Assembly: GCF_008973465.1 (NCBI RefSeq)
Contig: NZ_WBXN01000004.1
Coordinates: 6,860,501 to 6,924,500, forward strand
Length of the DNA stretch: 64,000 nt
Direction of reading: 5' to 3'
Source: Streptomyces sp. SS1-1
GTDB taxonomy: Bacteria; Actinomycetota; Actinomycetes; Streptomycetales; Streptomycetaceae
A program made the position numbers and the translations under genes. The notes under the pieces were generated by a model. The model ran no database searches and had not been told where the DNA came from. It saw only the letters and a program-made list of their open reading frames with translations. Shown piece by piece: positions 49,497 to 58,237 of the stretch (the stretch's first letter is position 1; every line of letters begins with the position of its first letter).

Positions 49497-50686
49497 GGGC
49501 CGCGGTCCCGGCGGCGGCCGCCGCGCTGCTGACCGTGCTCGTCTGCGCGGCCCCGCCCGCCGGGGCGAGCAGCGCCCCGCACGACGTCGTCACCTGGGCG
49601 GCGAGCGCCGACGCCCTCGGCACCGGGGTGGCGGGCCGCAGCCACCGGCTCGTCGTGCGCACCAGCGCCGGCGGCACCGGTGTCCGCGTCCGCCTGTCCA
49701 ACGCCTTCGGGGACCGGCCGATCACCTTCGACAGCGTCTGGGCGGGCGTCCGCGCGCAGGGCGCCGAACTGCGCCGGGGCAGCAACCGGCGGCTCACCTT
49801 CGGCGGCGCGCGCACCGTCGCCGTACCGGCGGGCGCCACCGTGTGGAGCGACCCGCTGCCCGGCTCGCTGCCCGCCGCCACCGACCTGGTCGTCAGCCTG
49901 CACAGCCCGGACGCCGCCGGACCCGCCACCGGCCACGGCATGGCGATGCAGACCTCGTACGCCGCCGACGGCGACCACACCGCCGAGGAGAGCGGCGCCG
50001 CCTGGACGACGCCCACCGGCTCCTGGCTCTACCTCGACGCCGTCTCCGTGCGCCCCCGGTCCGGCACCGGCGCGGTCGCGGCGCTCGGCGACTCCATCAC
50101 CGACGGCTGGCAGTCCAGCTCCGACCTGAACCGCCGCTGGCCCGACTACCTCGCCCGCCGCCTGCACCGCACGGACACGCCCGTCCAGGGCGTCGCCAAC
50201 GAGGGGATCTCCGGCAACAAGGTCCTCGCCGACGGCGCCGGGCAGAGCGCGCTGAACCGGCTGGACCGGGACGTCCTGTCCCTGCCCGGGGTGCGGACCG
50301 TGTTCCTCTTCGAGGGCGTCAACGACATCAAGGCCCACACCGGCGTCACCGCCGCCGACATGATCGACGGCTATCGCACGATCGTCGCGCGGGCGCACGC
50401 CGCCGGGAAGTGCGTCGTCGGCGCGACCGTCGGCCCCTTCAAGGGCTGGGGCGAATGGGACCCGGCCGCCGAGGCCGTCCGCCAGGAGGTCAACGCGTTC
50501 GTGCGCGACGGCGGGCTGTTCGACGCCGTCACCGACTTCGACCGCGTCCTGCGCAGCCCCTACGACCCCGAGCGGATGCTGCCCGCCCTCGACGGCGGCG
50601 ACCACCTCCACCCCAACGACAAGGGCATGCAGGCCATGGCCGACGCCGTCGACCCGACGGCGCTCGACTGCGACCGCACACCCTGA
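49493..50686 (+). CDS. Secreted SGNH/GDSL-family esterase
   Basis: 397 residues. A signal peptide (AAVPAAAAALLTVLVCAAPP) is followed by an N-terminal beta-sandwich (about 30-185) and an SGNH hydrolase domain: block I GDSITDGWQSSSD, block II around NEGISGNKVL, block III FEGVNDIKAH, and the catalytic Asp/His block DGGDHLHPNDKGM. These are lipase-like esterases; in a glycosidase cassette deacetylation of plant polysaccharide is the likely job. Its ATG overlaps the fucosidase stop (ATGA), so it is co-translated. Confidence 0.9.
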   Translation: MRAAVPAAAAALLTVLVCAAPPAGASSAPHDVVTWAASADALGTGVAGRSHRLVVRTSAGGTGVRVRLSNAFGDRPITFDSVWAGVRAQGAELRRGSNRRLTFGGARTVAVPAGATVWSDPLPGSLPAATDLVVSLHSPDAAGPATGHGMAMQTSYAADGDHTAEESGAAWTTPTGSWLYLDAVSVRPRSGTGAVAALGDSITDGWQSSSDLNRRWPDYLARRLHRTDTPVQGVANEGISGNKVLADGAGQSALNRLDRDVLSLPGVRTVFLFEGVNDIKAHTGVTAADMIDGYRTIVARAHAAGKCVVGATVGPFKGWGEWDPAAEAVRQEVNAFVRDGGLFDAVTDFDRVLRSPYDPERMLPALDGGDHLHPNDKGMQAMADAVDPTALDCDRTP

Positions 50687-50699
50687 CCGGGACGGTCAG
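50683..50699. terminator. Compact bidirectional terminator containing both stop codons
   Basis: CTGACCG and CGGTCAG pair over 7 bp around GGA. The stop codons of the esterase (plus strand) and the LuxR-type regulator (minus strand) both lie in the stem. Confidence 0.5.
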
Positions 50700-53641
50700 C
50701 CCACGGCCTCCGCACGGCCGATCAGCCCCTCCCGGTAGGCGATCGCCACCGCCTCCGTACGGCTCGCCGCGCCCAGCTTGGCGAGGATGTTGGAGACGTG
50801 GACGCTCGCCGTCTTGCCGGTGATGTACAGCTCCTCGCCGATCTGCCGGTTGCTGCGGCCGGCGGCGAGGAGCCGCAGCACGTCCTGCTCCCGGGCCGTC
50901 AGCGGCGACGAGCCCGGCGCGCGCTGCTCGGCGAGCCGGCCCCGGCGGATCAGGGCGTCCACCCGCTCCAGCAGCGGGCCCGCCCCGAGCTTCGCGGCCG
51001 TCCGGCGGGCGGCCGCGGCCTCGGCGGCGGCGCCCTCCCGGTCGTCCGCCACCAGCAGCGCCTCCGCGTACCGCAGCCGGCACCGCGCCCGCTCGTACCC
51101 GTCGCCGGACGCGAACGCCTCGACCGCCGCCGCCCACGCCCCGGCGTCGGGCCCGGAGACCACCCGCGTCCACTCCGCCTCCGCGCGGGCCAGCCACGCC
51201 CTGCCCTCCGGACCCTGCGAGGCGCCGTCGGCGCCGCTCCCGGCCGTCACCCGCGCCAGCTCCACCAGTTCGCCCGCCGTGTCCGTCCAGCGGCGCAGCT
51301 CCTCCGTGTCACCGGCCGCGCGCAGCGCGGCGGCCCGGTCGGCGACGGCCGCGAGGGCGAGCGCGGCCAGCCGGACCGTGGCGTCGGGCAGCGTGCCCGC
51401 GTCGTCGGTGAGGGCGGCCACCCCGGAGCGCATCCGCTCCACCGCCGCCTCCGGGTCGCCGCGCAGCGCCGCCTCGTCGGTCAGCACGATGCTCGCCACC
51501 AGCCGGCCCATCCAGTCGAACGGGCCCTCCGCGAGCGGACGGGTCCGCTCCACGATGTCCGCGTCGCCGCGCGCGAGTCCGACGTACAGCGCCGGGCCCG
51601 CCGCGAACGCGCCCGCCGCCGGCAGCACCGCCGCGTCCTCGGCCGCGCAGGCCACGCACTCGTCCCAGCGGCCCAGCGTGTACAGCACCAGCAGATGCAG
51701 ATACCGCATCTCCAGCGGATATGGCGACGACGACAGCCCGGCCCGCCGGGCCCGCTCCAGGCCCTCCTTCAGCCAGGACACGCTCTCCTCCAGCTCACCG
51801 GACTCGAAGCAGCCGATGGCCAGGTTGAACAGCGCCCGCAGCTCCACCGGCGCGTTCCCGGCGCCGCGCGCCACCTCGCGGGCCTCCCGCAGCCGGGCCC
51901 GCCCCTCGGGCGTACCGCGCCCGCCGCTCTCCAGCACGGCCAGGGAGATCAGCAGGTCCGCGCGGGCGTCCGGCACCTGGAGCCGCTCGGCGACGGCCAG
52001 CGCCTCGTGGGCCACCCGCAACGCCGTCTCGTTCTCCCCGACCTGACGGGCCGCCAGCACATGGGTGGCCGCCGCCCACACCCAGGTCCGCGACGGAGGA
52101 TCGGCCGGGATCAGGGCCAGCGCCTCACTGCTGTAGGAGAACGCCGCCGTCAGGCTGTCGACGCCCAGCAGATTGCCGGCGAGCGTGTACCGGACCCGGG
52201 CGGCGAGCTCGTGGTCGGAGTCCCGCACACCGGCGAGCGCGGAACGGGTCAGCGCGACGGCCCGGTGCGCCGCCCCGGCGTGCGCGGCCGCCGCCGACGC
52301 GCGCAGCGTCAGCGTCACCCGGTCCACACCCTCGCCCGAGGGCCGCGCCGACGGCTCCACCGACGCCCACAGGTCCAGGGCGGTCTCCAGGTGCCGCAGC
52401 TCCTCGGCGGGCGCGCCCACCTGGTGCGCGTGCCCGGCGGCCTCCAGCGAGGCGGCCAGCGCCTCGGCCAGGTCGTGGCTCTCCCGCGAGTGGTGGGCGC
52501 GCTCGGCGGCCGTCTCCCGGGACCGGCCGCGCGCCGCGAGGAGCCGGGCGAACGCGCCGTGCAGGCGGGCGCGTTCACCGGGGAGGAGGTCCGCGTAGAC
52601 CGCCTCGCGGGCGAGCGCGTGCCGGAACGCGTACGTGTCGCCGTCGCCGGGCAGCAGCAGCTGCCGTCCGACGGCCTCGCGCAGCGCCGCCTCCAGCTCG
52701 TCCTCCGGCAGGCCCACGGCCCCGCGCAGCAGGTCGTGCTCGACGCGGCGCCCCGCGACGGCCGCCGTGCGCAGCACCTGCTGGGCGGTGTCGGACAGCT
52801 GCTCGAACCGGATCAGCAGGACGTCGGCGAGGCCGCTCGGCACCCCGTCGCCCCCGGTGTCGGTGGCGGCGACCAGCTCCTCCGCGTAGAAGGCGTTGCC
52901 CTCGGCGCGCTCCACGATCCGCCGCACGGTGCTGTCCGGCAGCGGCCGGTCCTGCACATGGCGGACCAGCTCGGTCACCTCGGCGTCGGCCAGCGGCCGC
53001 AGTTCGAGCCGCTCCACGGCGGGCAGCCGTACGAGTTCCGCCAGCAGCGGCCGCAGCGGGTGGCGGCGGTGCAGGTCGTCCGCCCGGTACGACGCCAGCA
53101 CGGCGAGCCGGTGCCCGGGCGCGCCGCCCGCGGCCCGCTGGAGTGTGCCCCGGCTCAGCAGGAACCGCAGCAGGTCCCTCGACGACTGGTCCGCCCAGTG
53201 CAGGTCCTCCAGGACCAGCAGCACCGGCGCCCGGTCCGCCAGGCCGGTGAGCAGTCCCGCGAAGCCCTCGAACAGCCGCAGCCGGTCCCGCACGGCGTCC
53301 GAGCCGCCGCCCAGCAGCCCGCCCACCACGGGATGGGCGGCGAGGACGTCCGCGAACCGCTCGTCGGCGGCGAGCGTCCCCACCACCTCCGTGAACGGCA
53401 GATACGGCAGCCCTACGTCACCGAGGTCCACGCAGTGCCCGGTGAGCACCGTCATCCCGGCCCCGGCGGCCAGCCCCGCGGCTTCGCCCAGCACCCGGCT
53501 CTTGCCGACGCCGGCGTCACCGGCGACCAGGACGGCGCGGGCGTCCCCGGCGCGGGCGCGTTCCAGGACTGCGGAGAGCCGGGCGAGTTCGGGGTTCCGG
53601 CCGATCAACGGCGTGCTGAACGAGGGCTGCGACACGCTCAC
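50696..53641 (-). CDS. Large ATP-binding LuxR-family (LAL) transcriptional regulator
   Basis: 981 residues. An N-terminal AAA-type ATPase with Walker A GDAGVGKS (41-48) and Walker B LLVLEDLHWAD (141-151), a long helical TPR-like middle (about 400-880, for example AFSYSSEALALIPADPPSRT) and a C-terminal LuxR helix-turn-helix (LTAREQDVLRLLAAGRSNRQ, then IGEELYITGKTASVHVSNIL). LAL/STAND regulators switch on sugar or secondary-metabolite genes after ligand-driven ATP-dependent assembly. Convergent with the glycosidase cassette, it might respond to the same plant material, but no target site is evident. GTG 53641 or GTG 53635 starts the protein. Confidence 0.92.
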   Translation of the reverse strand: MSVSQPSFSTPLIGRNPELARLSAVLERARAGDARAVLVAGDAGVGKSRVLGEAAGLAAGAGMTVLTGHCVDLGDVGLPYLPFTEVVGTLAADERFADVLAAHPVVGGLLGGGSDAVRDRLRLFEGFAGLLTGLADRAPVLLVLEDLHWADQSSRDLLRFLLSRGTLQRAAGGAPGHRLAVLASYRADDLHRRHPLRPLLAELVRLPAVERLELRPLADAEVTELVRHVQDRPLPDSTVRRIVERAEGNAFYAEELVAATDTGGDGVPSGLADVLLIRFEQLSDTAQQVLRTAAVAGRRVEHDLLRGAVGLPEDELEAALREAVGRQLLLPGDGDTYAFRHALAREAVYADLLPGERARLHGAFARLLAARGRSRETAAERAHHSRESHDLAEALAASLEAAGHAHQVGAPAEELRHLETALDLWASVEPSARPSGEGVDRVTLTLRASAAAAHAGAAHRAVALTRSALAGVRDSDHELAARVRYTLAGNLLGVDSLTAAFSYSSEALALIPADPPSRTWVWAAATHVLAARQVGENETALRVAHEALAVAERLQVPDARADLLISLAVLESGGRGTPEGRARLREAREVARGAGNAPVELRALFNLAIGCFESGELEESVSWLKEGLERARRAGLSSSPYPLEMRYLHLLVLYTLGRWDECVACAAEDAAVLPAAGAFAAGPALYVGLARGDADIVERTRPLAEGPFDWMGRLVASIVLTDEAALRGDPEAAVERMRSGVAALTDDAGTLPDATVRLAALALAAVADRAAALRAAGDTEELRRWTDTAGELVELARVTAGSGADGASQGPEGRAWLARAEAEWTRVVSGPDAGAWAAAVEAFASGDGYERARCRLRYAEALLVADDREGAAAEAAAARRTAAKLGAGPLLERVDALIRRGRLAEQRAPGSSPLTAREQDVLRLLAAGRSNRQIGEELYITGKTASVHVSNILAKLGAASRTEAVAIAYREGLIGRAEAVG

Positions 53642-53689
53642 ATCCTGCCACTCGCCCGGGCCGGGACCGCCTCCCTTTTCGCGGGGGGC

Positions 53690-54043
53690 TCAGCCGTGCA
53701 GCGTCTTCGTCCAGTCCGCCGGCACCCGTCCCTCCGGGCCCGGCGCGGGCTGTGCGTCCGGGTGGCTCGCCGGGGGCGCCAGATCCGGCCCCGCCTCGAA
53801 CAGCTCGTCCGTCGCGTAGTTCCAGTACCAGCTCTCGCCCGGCTCGAAGCTCTGCACCAGCGGGTGCCCGGTCTCCCGGAAGTGCGCGGTGGCGTGCTGC
53901 GCGGGCGAGCTGTCGCAGCAGCCCACGTGCCCGCACTGCGCGCATCGGCGCAGATGGAACCACCAGCCGCCCGCCGCGTCGCACTCCGTGCACCCGCTGC
54001 CGCTCGGCGGCACGCTCGGATCGATGCCGTTGACGCCGGTCAT
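53690..54043 (-). CDS. UBP-type zinc finger protein
   Basis: 117 residues. A near-complete UBP-type zinc finger: CTECDAAGGWWFHLRRCAQC, GHVGCCDSSPAQHATAHFRE, TGHPLVQSFEPGESWYW. In eukaryotes this fold binds the free ubiquitin C-terminus; bacterial ones are of unknown use and often sit next to redox or signalling genes. It overlaps the histidine kinase stop by 4 bp (ATGA) and is the third gene of the operon. With no other domain, it may act as a redox or zinc-responsive adaptor (inference). Confidence 0.88.
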   Translation of the reverse strand: MTGVNGIDPSVPPSGSGCTECDAAGGWWFHLRRCAQCGHVGCCDSSPAQHATAHFRETGHPLVQSFEPGESWYWNYATDELFEAGPDLAPPASHPDAQPAPGPEGRVPADWTKTLHG

Positions 54044-55479
54044 GAGACCTCCTCGGTGGTGAGCGGCAGCAGCACCTGGAAGCGTGTGTCGCCCGGCTCC
54101 GACGTCACCTGGATGCTGCCGTGGTGCTTGTCGACCACGATCCGCCAGGAGATGTCCAGGCCGAGCCCGGTGCCCTCGCCCACGGGTTTCGTCGTGAAGA
54201 ACGGATCGAAGATCCGCTCGCGGATGTCCGCCGGGATACCGATCCCCGTGTCCCGGAACTCCACGAGCAGGCAGTCGTTGTCCCGTGCCGTCCGCACGGT
54301 CAGCCTCCCCTCGCCGCCCGCGCTGTTGATCGCGGAGACCGCGTTGTCGACGAGGTTCGTCCACACCTGGTTGAGCTCCGCCGGGTACGCCGGGATCTTC
54401 GGCAGCGTCCGGTCGTACTCCTTCACGACCTCGATCCGCGAGCCGAGCTTCCCGGACAGCATCAGCAGCGTGCTGTCGAGGAGTTCGTGCACGTCGGCGT
54501 TCTGGAAGGGCGCCCGGTCCAGCTGCGAGTACTGCTTGGCGGCGTCCACGAGGTGCGAGATCCGGGCGGTGGAGTCCTTGATCTCGTCCATCAGCAGCTC
54601 GGTCTCGGCGGTGTAGTTCAGCCAGCCGATGGCGTTCGGCAGGATGTCCTCGTCCACCGCCGCCGCGACCTGGTCCAGCCAGTCCGCGTCGACCCCGGCC
54701 TGCACGAAGGTCGGGGCGATCCGCCAGCCCTCCTGGATGCCGTGGTCGTCCAGCCAGTCGGTGAGCGCGTCCTCCCGGTCCGCGGCCTCCAGCGGGCTGA
54801 GCGCGGGGGCCTTGGCGACCCGCTCGGCGGTGCGCTCCTGCATCTCGATCAGGTTCGCCATCACCTCGGGGGAGTACGTGCCCTGGGCGATGATGCCGAG
54901 CTTGCGCCGCATCTTGCCCACCCGCTCCCGCAGCGTCTCCGTCGCCCGGACGGCCGCCGCGGCCGGGTTGTTGAGTTCGTGGGTGAGCCCCGCCGACAAC
55001 GAACCCAGCGCCAGCAGGCGTTCCCGCTGCCCGATGGCCTGCTGGGTGCTCTTCGAGCCGAAGAACAGCCCCTCCAGCAGATGCACGGCCATCGGGAACC
55101 ACTCCTGCATGATGGCCGCGAACGTGTCGGCGGGCAGCACGAAGAACCGCGTCGGCTCGGTGACGCGCAGCGAGTTGTTGTAGACCTGCCGCACCCGGTC
55201 GCCGAGGTACGCCTGCATGGACCCGGCGTACACCCCGCGCTGCGAGGTGCGGGTGACCTCCACGTCGTCCCCGCCGACCCGGCGGGACAGCACCACCGTG
55301 CCCTCGATCATCACGTAGAAGCAGGTGGCCGGGTCGCCCTCGGTGTAGACGGGCCCCGGCTCGTACCGCGCCACATGTCCCGCCTCGCACAGCCGGCCCA
55401 GCTGCTCAGGCGTCAGCTTCTCGAAGAGGAACAGGGAGCCGATCTCCGCGGGCTCGCACGGCAGGCACGCCTCGCTCAT
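54040..55479 (-). CDS. Sensor histidine kinase with an N-terminal cyclic-nucleotide-binding domain
   Basis: 479 residues, no TM segment. The N-terminal cNMP-binding domain (about 13-140) reads FLFEKLTPEQLGRLCEAGHV, YTEGDPATCFYVMIEGTVVL and RVTEPTRFFVLPADTF. A dimerisation domain with the phospho-acceptor His167 (LSAGLTHELNNPAAAAVR) and an HATPase domain (N box NQVWTNLVDNAVSAIN, G1 DTGIGIP, FDPFFTTKPVGEGTGLGL) follow. It probably autophosphorylates in response to a cyclic nucleotide and passes phosphate to the receiver domain encoded just upstream, which it overlaps by 4 bp. Confidence 0.92.
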   Translation of the reverse strand: MSEACLPCEPAEIGSLFLFEKLTPEQLGRLCEAGHVARYEPGPVYTEGDPATCFYVMIEGTVVLSRRVGGDDVEVTRTSQRGVYAGSMQAYLGDRVRQVYNNSLRVTEPTRFFVLPADTFAAIMQEWFPMAVHLLEGLFFGSKSTQQAIGQRERLLALGSLSAGLTHELNNPAAAAVRATETLRERVGKMRRKLGIIAQGTYSPEVMANLIEMQERTAERVAKAPALSPLEAADREDALTDWLDDHGIQEGWRIAPTFVQAGVDADWLDQVAAAVDEDILPNAIGWLNYTAETELLMDEIKDSTARISHLVDAAKQYSQLDRAPFQNADVHELLDSTLLMLSGKLGSRIEVVKEYDRTLPKIPAYPAELNQVWTNLVDNAVSAINSAGGEGRLTVRTARDNDCLLVEFRDTGIGIPADIRERIFDPFFTTKPVGEGTGLGLDISWRIVVDKHHGSIQVTSEPGDTRFQVLLPLTTEEVS

Positions 55480-57152
55480 GACTGCTCCAGGTACCGGTGG
55501 ACGAGCATCACGGCCATGGCTCCCTCTCCGACGGCGGACGCGACCCGTTTCGCGGACTCCGAACGGGCGTCGCCCGCCACGAACACCCCGGGCACGTTGG
55601 TCTCCAGGTGGTACGGCGGCCGGTCCAGCTCCCAGCCCTCGGGGGGCCGTCCGTCGGACGTCAGGTCCGGCCCGGCCAGGATGAACCCGCGCCCGTCGCG
55701 CAGCACCGTCCCGTCCAGCCAGTCCGTCAGCGGGGCGGCGCCGATGAACACGAACATCCACTGCGCGTCCACCCGGTCGGTCCGCCCGCTGTCGAGGTCC
55801 CGCAGCGTCAGCTGCTCCAGATGGTCGGAGCCGTGCGCCTCGTCGACGACCGTCCGGGTCCGCACCGAGATGTTCGGCGCCTCCTCGATCTGCTGGATCA
55901 GGTAGTACGACATGGACGCCGTCAGCGACTCCCCGCGCACCAGCAGCGTCACCGACTTCGCGCCCCGCGCCAGGTACATCGCCGCCTGCCCGGCCGAGTT
56001 GGCGCCGCCCACGATGTACACGTCCTGGCCCTGGCAGGCCGGGGCCTCCGTCAGCGCCGACCCGTAGTACACCCCGCACCCGGTCAGGTCGTCGCAGCCC
56101 GGCGCCATCAGCTGCCGGTAGGAGACGCCGGTCGCCAGGATCACGCTGTGCGCGGACACCGCCGACCCGTCCGAGAAGCGCACCACCCGCGCCGCGCCGC
56201 ACACCTCCAGGCCCGTCACCTCGCGCGCGGTGAGGATCTCCGCGCCGAACCGCGCCGCCTGCCGCCGGGCCCGGTCGGTGAGCTGCGCGCCGGACACCCC
56301 GTCCGGGAAGCCCAGGTAGTTCTCGATACGGGAGCTCTGTCCGGCCTGCCCGCCCGTCGCGGACCGTTCCACCAGCACCGTCCGCAGCCCCTCCGACGCC
56401 CCGTACACGGCGGCGCCCAGCCCGGCCGGCCCGCCGCCGATGACGACCAGGTCGTAGAAGTCGGCGGTCGGTGTGGTCGCGAGCCCGACCTTCGCCGCCA
56501 GCTCGGGCGCCTCCGGTGCCACCAGCGGGGTGCCGTCCGGGGTCACCACCAGCGGCAGCCGCTGCCCGTCCGCCTCCGCCGCCGCGAGCAGCCGCTGCCC
56601 CTCCGGTCCGTCCGCCGTGTACCAGCGGTACGGCACCTGGTTGCGGGCCAGGAACTCCCGCACCTCCGAGGACCGCGCCGACCAGCGGTGCCCGACCACC
56701 TTGGTGCTGGGCACCGGCCGGTAGTCGCTGCGCCGCCACGCCTCCAGCAGGTCGTCGAGGACCGGGTAGAGCTTCTCCTCGGGCGGGTCCCACGGCTTGA
56801 GCAGATAGTGGTCGAGGTCCACGACGTTGATCGCGTCGATCGCCGCGCTGGTGTCCGCGTAGGCGGTCAGCAGCACCCGCCGCGCCCCCGGGTACACGTC
56901 CAGGGCCTGTTCGAGGAACTCGATGCCGTTCATCTGCGGCATCCGGTAGTCGGCGAGGATCACGGCCACCAGGTCGCCGCGCAGCTTCAGCTCGCGCAGC
57001 GCCTCCAGCGCCGACGCGCCGGACTCCGCGCGCACGATCCGGTGGGACGCGCCGTAGCGCCGTCGCAGATCGCGGGCGACGGCCCGGGAGACCCCCGGGT
57101 CGTCGTCCACGGTCAGGATGACGGTCCGCGCCGCTTCGGCAGCCTGAGTCAT
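55476..57152 (-). CDS. Response-regulator receiver domain fused to a thioredoxin-reductase-like flavoprotein
   Basis: 558 residues. Residues 10-125 are a receiver domain with acidic pocket DDD (16-18), phospho-acceptor Asp68 in ILADYRMPQMNG and Lys119 in LLKPWD. A thioredoxin-like linker (about 148-225) is followed by a TrxR/AhpF-like FAD-NADPH domain: VVIGGGPAGLGAAVYGASEG, TGGQAGQSSRIENYLGFPDG, IVGGANSAGQAAMYLARGAK, VPGVFVAGDARSES. The redox CxxC of thioredoxin reductase is missing (GCGVYYG is at that place), so disulfide reduction is unlikely; NADPH or flavin sensing coupled to phosphorelay is more plausible. First gene of the operon. Confidence 0.9.
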   Translation of the reverse strand: MTQAAEAARTVILTVDDDPGVSRAVARDLRRRYGASHRIVRAESGASALEALRELKLRGDLVAVILADYRMPQMNGIEFLEQALDVYPGARRVLLTAYADTSAAIDAINVVDLDHYLLKPWDPPEEKLYPVLDDLLEAWRRSDYRPVPSTKVVGHRWSARSSEVREFLARNQVPYRWYTADGPEGQRLLAAAEADGQRLPLVVTPDGTPLVAPEAPELAAKVGLATTPTADFYDLVVIGGGPAGLGAAVYGASEGLRTVLVERSATGGQAGQSSRIENYLGFPDGVSGAQLTDRARRQAARFGAEILTAREVTGLEVCGAARVVRFSDGSAVSAHSVILATGVSYRQLMAPGCDDLTGCGVYYGSALTEAPACQGQDVYIVGGANSAGQAAMYLARGAKSVTLLVRGESLTASMSYYLIQQIEEAPNISVRTRTVVDEAHGSDHLEQLTLRDLDSGRTDRVDAQWMFVFIGAAPLTDWLDGTVLRDGRGFILAGPDLTSDGRPPEGWELDRPPYHLETNVPGVFVAGDARSESAKRVASAVGEGAMAVMLVHRYLEQS

Positions 57153-57354
57153 ACGTCTCCCACCCCGGGCGTCGTTCTCGACGAGGCGGCGAGCGGCCGC
57201 GAGGCACCGCCACCGAGTCGACTCCCGGCCATCGTATGTTCGATCCGCGCGCTTCGCTCAGGTACGCGGAGGACGCCCCGCCGGGCCGCGGAGGGGGAGG
57301 GGTGGGGAAGACTGGGCCCGACGGACGTCACCGCGACACAAGGAGGCAGCTGCA

Positions 57355-58227
57355 ATGACGCGCCCGATCACGGCAGGGGTGGACGGATCGGAGGAGAGTC
57401 TCGCGGGGCTGGCCTGGGCCGCCCGCGAGGCCGTCCGCCGGGGGCTCGCCCTGCGCGTGGTGCACGCGTGGCGGTTCCAGGAGCACGAGGCGATGGCCGC
57501 CGTCGACGCGGACACGCAGGCCGGATGGGTCCGCGACGGGCTGGCGCGGGCCGTGGAGTCGGTGACCGAACGGCATCCGGCGCTGGAGGTCTCCACCGAG
57601 GTCGTGGACGGCGGGCCCGTCGAGACGCTGCTCGCGGCCACCGCGGAGTCCGAGATGCTGGTGCTGGGCTCGCGCGGGCACGCCGCCGTCGTAGGCTTCC
57701 TGCTGGGCTCGGTCGGGCAGCAGGTCGTCGCCGGGGCGGAGCGGCCCGTCGTCCTGGTGCGGGCCGGCGACCGGGCGTCGGCGGAGGTCGCCGGGCACGA
57801 CATCGTCGTGGGTCAGCAGGGCGACGCCGACGACGACGCCGAGGCGCTGCGGTTCGCCTTCGAGACGGCGGCGGCGCGCGGAGCGGCCGTCCGCGCCGTA
57901 CGGGCCTGGACCCTGCCGCCGCTGTTCGCCTACAGCCCGGCCTCCCTGAAGCTCCTCGACGACGCCGGGGGCCTGGAGCCGTACGAGAAGAAGGCGCTGG
58001 CCGAGGCGCTGCTGCCGTGGCGGGAGCGGTTCCCGGACGTGCACGTCGTCGAGCACGTGGAGATGGGCAGCGCCGGGCAGGTGCTGCTCTCCGTGGCGTC
58101 CCGCGCGCAGCTCGTCGTGGTGGGCCGACGGGCCCGGCGTACGGCCGTGGGCGCCCGGATCGGCTCGGTGGCGTCCGGCGTCCTGCACCACGCGCCGTGC
58201 CCGGTGGCCGTGGTGCCGCACGTCTGA
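57355..58227 (+). CDS. Tandem-domain universal stress protein (UspA family)
   Basis: 290 residues with two USP folds. The first carries the ATP-binding motif GSRGHAAVVGFLLGSVGQQV and ITAGVDGSEESLAGLAWAAR. The second has GRRARRTAVGARIGSVASGV. Such proteins bind ATP and accumulate in stationary phase or low oxygen. GGAGG lies 7 nt before ATG 57355. It is divergent from the redox-signalling operon across a 202-nt region, so both may answer the same stress. Confidence 0.9.
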   Translation: MTRPITAGVDGSEESLAGLAWAAREAVRRGLALRVVHAWRFQEHEAMAAVDADTQAGWVRDGLARAVESVTERHPALEVSTEVVDGGPVETLLAATAESEMLVLGSRGHAAVVGFLLGSVGQQVVAGAERPVVLVRAGDRASAEVAGHDIVVGQQGDADDDAEALRFAFETAAARGAAVRAVRAWTLPPLFAYSPASLKLLDDAGGLEPYEKKALAEALLPWRERFPDVHVVEHVEMGSAGQVLLSVASRAQLVVVGRRARRTAVGARIGSVASGVLHHAPCPVAVVPHV

Positions 58228-58237
58228 GCCGGCCGGG

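Noticed and set aside
50798..54616. 1272-residue plus-strand open frame
   Set aside because: It runs antisense across three well-supported genes, has no domain and no ribosome site; a codon-bias shadow.
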